From Rhodospirillaceae bacterium (GTDB taxonomy: Bacteria; Pseudomonadota; Alphaproteobacteria; Rhodospirillales; Casp-alpha2), in contig JAERTE010000148.1 of the NCBI GenBank assembly GCA_016845145.1, positions 114,401 to 178,400 of the forward strand: a stretch of 64,000 bases of DNA, read 5' to 3'. Below are positions 60,053-64,000 of this stretch, one piece after another. Under the pieces are notes generated by a model. The model was given only the letters and a program-made list of their open reading frames with translations, did not search any database and was not told the DNA's origin. The position numbers were made by a program, and so were the translations under genes. Each line of letters begins with the position of its first letter. Within the stretch, counting starts at the first letter, position 1.

Positions 60053-60544
60053 CTAGTCTACCGACAATTCCGCGATGGTTTCGTTCTGCGATTTGCGGAA
60101 TGCAGCCAAGCGCGCGTGGATGGCTTCGTCGGAAAGCGCCAAAATGGCGGCGGCCAGGAGGGCGGCGTTCTTGGCGCCGGCCTTGCCGACGGCCAGGGTG
60201 CCGACCGGGATGCCGCCCGGCATCTGCGCCATCGAGAGCAGGCTGTCCATGCCACCCATGACGCGAGTCTCCATGGGGCAGCCGAGAACCGGTAACTGCG
60301 TAACAGCTGCGACGACGCCGGGAAGGGCGGCAGCCATGCCGGCGGCGGCGATGATCACCTTGATACCGCGCGCTTCGGCGCTGGATGCCCATTCGTGCAC
60401 CTGGGCCGGGTTGCGATGCGCGGAAAGCGCCTTGGCTTCGAACGGGATGCCCAGTTCGGACAGCATATCAGTCGCGTTTTTCATAGCGTCCCAATCCGAT
60501 TTGGAACCCATAACAATGCCCACCAGCGGCGTTTGATCACTCAT
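60053..60544 (-). CDS. purE: 5-(carboxyamino)imidazole ribonucleotide mutase PurE
   Basis: 163 residues, the class I PurE length. Conserved motifs are VGIVMGSKSDWDAMKNA, ALSAHRNPAQV and AAGMAAALPGVVAA, and GMDSLLSMAQMPGGIPVGTLAVGKAGAKNAALLAA. It converts N5-CAIR to 4-carboxy-AIR in purine synthesis. The usual partner purK is not adjacent here: downstream lies the convergent unknown gene. Shine-Dalgarno GAGAGGC precedes ATG 60544 on the minus strand. Confidence 0.96.
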   Translation of the reverse strand: MSDQTPLVGIVMGSKSDWDAMKNATDMLSELGIPFEAKALSAHRNPAQVHEWASSAEARGIKVIIAAAGMAAALPGVVAAVTQLPVLGCPMETRVMGGMDSLLSMAQMPGGIPVGTLAVGKAGAKNAALLAAAILALSDEAIHARLAAFRKSQNETIAELSVD

Positions 60545-60684
60545 GTTGCGTGCCTCTCTAGCCTCGAAAGCCGGACATTATAGGGATGCTTCCGCCCGCG
60601 GCAAGAGACTGTTAACCATAAATCTGCTATAGTTCGAACCGAACGCCGTGCATTCCCGAATTTTTCTCCAATTGGGGACCGAAC

Positions 60685-61431
60685 GTGGACGTCAACAAGG
60701 CAGAAACCATCCAAACCGTCGGCGACCCGCCGCACCGCAAACCGGGCCATAACCCAGGCAAAGGTGCGCGCGATCACGCGGATGAGGATGCCAACTCCGA
60801 CAATCGCGAGGCTTCGCATGCGACCCCCGCCGTGGCGCTTGACGGCTTGCCGCTCGAGGGGCTGACGCCCGATGTCCAGCGTATCATCGATGCCCTGGCG
60901 GCGCAGATCGAGCCCATGCGTATTGAGGCCGAACAGGCCAAGGCGCAGGCCGCCCGCTATCATGAACTTGCCACGCGCCATCCGATCTTGAGCGTACCCA
61001 ACAGGCGCGAGTTTGAGCGCGAACTGCAACATGTGATCGACCACTTGGACAGCCTGAGCCCGTCGGCGGCGCTGATGATCGTACATCCGCCGCTGGCCGA
61101 GAGCTTGCGCTCCGATGTCGGACGCGATGCCGCCGATGCGGTAATGGCGAGCGTCGTGGAAATCATCACCGAGGGTATCCATCCCACCGATACGGTCGGC
61201 AGCCTTTGCGGCTACGACCTGGGTATTATTTTGTTGAACGGCGACCCCGAATCGGTGGCATTGCGGACGGAAAGCCTGCATCGGCGTTTTCAGGCGCGGG
61301 CGTTCAACTGGCAGGGCAAATCCTACCCCTTGGACGCGCGCATCGGTGCAGCAATCCTGCATCCCGACTGGCAGGCTGGGGATGCCATTGCCGCAGCCGA
61401 TCGGCACTTGTTGAGCCGCCCACTTGGTTAG
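60685..61431 (+). CDS. Degenerate GGDEF-domain protein
   Basis: 248 residues from GTG 60685 (GGGGA upstream). A disordered charged N-terminus (~1-60), a short coiled coil (MRIEAEQAKAQAARYHELATRH) and then a diguanylate-cyclase-like domain beginning PILSVPNRREFERELQHVI. The catalytic GGDEF position reads CGYDL, so cyclase activity is not expected; it may bind GTP or c-di-GMP or serve as a scaffold. Upstream gene purE is divergent. Assignment rests on the RREFERELQ and LGIILLNGD segments. Confidence 0.65.
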   Translation: MDVNKAETIQTVGDPPHRKPGHNPGKGARDHADEDANSDNREASHATPAVALDGLPLEGLTPDVQRIIDALAAQIEPMRIEAEQAKAQAARYHELATRHPILSVPNRREFERELQHVIDHLDSLSPSAALMIVHPPLAESLRSDVGRDAADAVMASVVEIITEGIHPTDTVGSLCGYDLGIILLNGDPESVALRTESLHRRFQARAFNWQGKSYPLDARIGAAILHPDWQAGDAIAAADRHLLSRPLG

Positions 61432-61457
61432 ATGTCGCGCGGTTAACGCCAACCGTA

Positions 61458-61658
61458 TCAAGCAATAATATCGGGTACCAGTTGCGCTTCCAGATAGGAA
61501 ATCTGGTCCTTCAGCTGCAGCTTGCGTTTCTTCAGACGCTGCACCTGCAATTGATCGTGCTTCGACGAGGCCAAAAGCTGGTCGATGACGTCGTCCAGGT
61601 CGCGGTGCTCGGTCTGCAACTCGATGATTCGGCGCTCGATTTCGGCGGTGGCGTTCAT
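61458..61658 (-). CDS. YdcH/DUF465-family small protein
   Basis: 66 residues, a short helical hairpin: IERRIIELQTEHRDLDDVIDQL ... QVQRLKKRKLQLKDQISYLEAQL is the DUF465 (YdcH) pattern. Function unknown in the family. ATG 61658 has GGGGACA upstream; the longer frame upstream is read-through. Divergent from the next DUF465 gene 193 bases away. Confidence 0.85.
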   Translation of the reverse strand: MNATAEIERRIIELQTEHRDLDDVIDQLLASSKHDQLQVQRLKKRKLQLKDQISYLEAQLVPDIIA

Positions 61659-61851
61659 ATGTCCCCGTATGCACGTCGTTTGCTGGTATTCTACCAAATT
61701 CGGCCCGTGCGGAGTAGGGGGCAGCGAAAAAAATCCTGACAAATCCCAAAAAAATTTCAACAAAATCCCGGCATCTGCAATCGCATATGGTGGATTTGGC
61801 CGTCATTTTGTTGTAACATTCCACCATAATCAGTGTAGGAGGGTAACAAGC

Positions 61852-62019
61852 ATGAGCTTGCAAGAACGGATCGAAGCATTGCGCACGCGTCATCAAGAAC
61901 TCGAAACCGCCCTGGACGACGCCAGCAGCCATTTCGACGATGATATTTCGGTCCACGAACTGAAGAAACAGAAGCTCGCCATTAAAGACGAGATCGCCCA
62001 ACTGGAAGCCGAGCTCTAG
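61852..62019 (+). CDS. YdcH/DUF465-family small protein
   Basis: 55 residues, MSLQERIEALRTRHQELE and HELKKQKLAIKDEIAQLEAEL, the DUF465 helical hairpin. GTAGGAGGGTAAC gives an excellent ribosome site, so the short gene is real and upstream codons in frame are not used. It is a diverged copy of the neighbouring minus-strand gene, a common pair in alphaproteobacteria. Confidence 0.88.
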   Translation: MSLQERIEALRTRHQELETALDDASSHFDDDISVHELKKQKLAIKDEIAQLEAEL

Positions 62020-62168
62020 GCTTCAATCCGCCGCCGGCGGCGAAACCGGTTTATCCGCGTCGCCGCGTTAGAGGCTTGAGGGACACGCGTACGCCGATAT
62101 GTACGGCGCACGGCAGGGGCGTTTATCATCCGCTTACCAGAATTGTCCGCACCACCTCACCTCTCAAG

Positions 62169-63809
62169 TTATTCCCCGACCAGCTGCTGGCGCAGCTTGA
62201 ATTTCTGAATCTTACCGGTCGAGGTTTTCGGCAATTCGCCGAACACCACGTCTTTCGGACACTTGAAGCGCGCCAGGTGGTCTCGGCAAAATTCGATGAC
62301 GTCGTGCTCGGTGGGCGCCTCGACGCCGTCTTTCAATTCCACGAAGGCGCAGGGCGTCTCGCCCCATTTCTCGTCGGGCTTGGCGACCACGGCGGCCATC
62401 ATCACGGCGGGGTGACGCGCCAACGTGTCCTCCACCTCGATGGATGAGATGTTCTCGCCGCCGGAGATGATGATGTCCTTGGAGCGGTCCTTGAGTTTGA
62501 TGTAGCCGTCAGGCTCAATGACGCCCAAATCGCCGGAATGGAACCAGCCGCCCGCGAGCGCGGCTTCGGTGGTGGCTGGGTTTTTCAGATAGCCTTTCAT
62601 GACGACATTGCCCTGGAACATCACCTCGCCCATGGTTTCGCCGTCGGCCGGCACCGGGGTCATGGTCTCGCTATCCATCACCGTCAGGCCTTGCAGCACG
62701 TGATATTTGACGCCCTGGCGGCCCTTTTTGGCGGTCTGTTCTTCAATGGCAAGATCATTCCATTCCGGGTGCCACGAACAGATCACGGCGGGGCCGTAGG
62801 TTTCCGTCAGGCCGTAAACATGCGTCACGTCGAAGCCTTGCTCCTGCATGCGTTGCAGGGTGGCGGCAGGCGGCGGTGCGGCGGCGGTCATGACGTTTAC
62901 TTTGTGGCCGAAGTCACGGCGTTCCTCATCGGTGGCGTTGATGACGAAATTAAGCACGATCGGCGCGCCGCAGAAGTGTGTCACGCCATGGTCCGCGATG
63001 GCGGCATAGATGTTCGCGGCATTGACCCGGCGCAGGCATACGTTGGTGCCGGCGATGGCGGCCAGTGACCACGGAAAGCACCAGCCGTTGCAATGGAACA
63101 TCGGCAGTGTCCATAGATAAATCGAGTGATGCGGCATGTTCCAGCCGACGATATTCGACATGGCGTTCAGATAGGCGCCGCGGTGGTGGTAGACGACGCC
63201 CTTCGGGTCTCCCGTGGTGCCGGATGTGTAATTGAGCGAAATGGCGTTCCACTCATCGTCCGTGAGCCGGTAGTCGAACGCAGGGTCGCCCGTGGCGATG
63301 AAGGCTTCGTAATCCATCTCGCCGACCTGTTCGCCATCGGCGAAGTCGCCCTCGGAATCAACGATATCAATCACGCTCAGATCGTCACGGCCCAGCTGTG
63401 TGAGCGCGTCTTTGACCACCGGCGCGAATTCCGTGTCGGTGATCAGCACTTTTGCCTCGCCGTGGTTCAAACAAAAGGCAAGTGCCGCTGCATCGAGGCG
63501 TACGTTCAGCGTATTCACCACAGCACCGATCATGGCCGGTCCGAAGGCGCACTCGTACATCTCAGGCGTGTTGGACGCCATCACCGCCACCGTGTCGTTT
63601 TCGCCGACGCCGCGTGCCCTTAATGCCGATGCCAATTGCCGCGCGCGTGCGTGCGTCTCCGCCCAAGTGAACCGCTTGGCGCCGTGAATGACCGACGTGC
63701 GATCGGGATAAGTGGCGGCGGTACGGCTCAGGAAGGACAACGGCGTAAGAGGCGTATAGTTGGCCTCCGATTTCGCCAGGTCCTTGTCGTAAATGCTGTT
63801 GGCGCTCAT
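62169..63809 (-). CDS. AMP-dependent acyl-CoA synthetase (medium/long-chain or methylmercaptopropionate type)
   Basis: 546 residues from ATG 63809 (AGGGAA upstream). Conserved blocks: NYTSGTTGDPKGVVYHHRGAYLNAM (A3), HVYGLTETYGPAVIC (A5), GWFHSGDLGVIEPDGYIKLKDRSKDIIISGGENISS (A7-A8) and KTSTGKIQKFKLR (A10 Lys). The layout matches the DmdB/LcfB group that activates fatty acids or 3-methylmercaptopropionate. It stands alone in the window; the gene to its right is unseen. Substrate is not determinable from sequence. Confidence 0.9.
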   Translation of the reverse strand: MSANSIYDKDLAKSEANYTPLTPLSFLSRTAATYPDRTSVIHGAKRFTWAETHARARQLASALRARGVGENDTVAVMASNTPEMYECAFGPAMIGAVVNTLNVRLDAAALAFCLNHGEAKVLITDTEFAPVVKDALTQLGRDDLSVIDIVDSEGDFADGEQVGEMDYEAFIATGDPAFDYRLTDDEWNAISLNYTSGTTGDPKGVVYHHRGAYLNAMSNIVGWNMPHHSIYLWTLPMFHCNGWCFPWSLAAIAGTNVCLRRVNAANIYAAIADHGVTHFCGAPIVLNFVINATDEERRDFGHKVNVMTAAAPPPAATLQRMQEQGFDVTHVYGLTETYGPAVICSWHPEWNDLAIEEQTAKKGRQGVKYHVLQGLTVMDSETMTPVPADGETMGEVMFQGNVVMKGYLKNPATTEAALAGGWFHSGDLGVIEPDGYIKLKDRSKDIIISGGENISSIEVEDTLARHPAVMMAAVVAKPDEKWGETPCAFVELKDGVEAPTEHDVIEFCRDHLARFKCPKDVVFGELPKTSTGKIQKFKLRQQLVGE

Positions 63810-63922
63810 GGCGGGGTTCCCTGTCGCGTGGATTGATTTCGTTTGTTGGCGGAAGATTGCCACAGATTGCCGGATTTTCCACGATTTTTGGTGGTTGATC
63901 GAAAAAGCGCGGGTTGGAAGCT

Positions 63923-63974
63923 ATTGATTTATAAGAATTCCTAAAAAAATCTGGGGACCGAACCCAATTTCCAA
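63923..63974. repeat. Dispersed intergenic repeat, copy 2
   Basis: ATTGATTT, then 28 bases with a run of seven As, then CGAACCCAATTTCCAA, the same layout and length as at 29916-29967. It lies upstream of the acyl-CoA ligase gene at the end of the window. Confidence 0.6.
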
Positions 63975-64000
63975 AACCTCCCCGATCTCCGCGGTATGCG

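Noticed and set aside
60541..62001. Long minus-strand frame across the GGDEF-like and DUF465 genes
   Set aside because: It overlaps recognised genes on the other strand, begins without a ribosome site and resembles no family; it is an antisense shadow.
62029..62042. Terminator at the palindrome CGCCGCCGGCGGCG after the DUF465 gene
   Set aside because: The 14-base palindrome has no loop and no T-run on either strand.

Overview
The window is a contiguous stretch of a proteobacterial chromosome, most likely an alphaproteobacterium of the Rhodospirillales type. Pointers are a COQ9 homologue, two YdcH/DUF465 proteins, a PAS_5-type protein, a BoxR-type regulator and alphaproteobacterial-style palindromic intergenic repeats. 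It is moderately GC-rich, densely coded and mostly catabolic or transport-related. I see no rRNA, tRNA, CRISPR array, prophage or insertion sequence.

Layout. 1-2485: the end of an ABC importer resembling 2-aminoethylphosphonate transporters (ATPase plus fused double permease). 2482-5895 (minus): HAD phosphatase, GMC oxidoreductase and a BoxR-like HTH/shikimate-kinase regulator. 6077-12009: aerobic benzoyl-CoA (box) pathway, benzoate-CoA ligase then boxC, boxB, boxA. 12006-15670: a receiver protein without its phospho-acceptor Asp, a peroxiredoxin with a divergent OxyR-like regulator, and a GabD-like aldehyde dehydrogenase. 15805-19747: a TorT-like periplasmic binding protein next to a membrane sensor that ends in a SpoIIE/PP2C phosphatase. 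19821-22624: a TauE/SafE permease and an orphan coiled-coil/OmpA-like protein. 22742-25883 (minus): arsD, arsA and a Gfo/Idh/MocA oxidoreductase, without any arsenite pump. 26085-29889: a divergent APS-kinase-like protein, M20 hydrolase, PhyH dioxygenase and saccharopine-dehydrogenase-like protein. 29890-30560: a gene-free block of palindromic repeats.

30561-35865: a PAS protein, two metallophosphoesterases with a phnA pseudogene between them, and a Sel1-repeat/trypsin-like protease. 35922-40716: an IclR regulator divergent from an acyl-CoA ligase, MaoC-like hydratase and CaiB-type CoA transferase. 40735-45250: two minus-strand lipoproteins, one with a metzincin zinc motif, then a GMC oxidoreductase/NmrA-like pair. 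45649-52835: a LysR regulator, a tripartite tricarboxylate transporter (tctB, tctA, tctC), an enolase-superfamily enzyme, a QueG-like Fe-S protein and a degenerate YgfZ/GcvT-like protein. 53015-55407: a PaaY-like hexapeptide protein and an Lrp regulator divergent from alanine dehydrogenase. 55575-62019: housekeeping genes (rpsU, def, COQ9, SCO, SPOR lipoprotein, purE, a degenerate GGDEF protein, two DUF465 proteins) and a probable structured non-coding RNA. 62169-63809: an AMP-dependent acyl-CoA ligase.

The box genes should take benzoate to benzoyl-CoA, then the 2,3-epoxide, then ring-opened 3,4-dehydroadipyl-CoA semialdehyde; the later enzymes are not recognisable here. The items that look least described are the TorT/SpoIIE pair, the Tct/enolase/Fe-S/YgfZ-like cluster, the kinase/M20/PhyH/SDH cluster, the pump-less arsDA set, the orphan OmpA-like protein with a hairpin over its ribosome-binding site, and the structured RNA near 58.8 kb.
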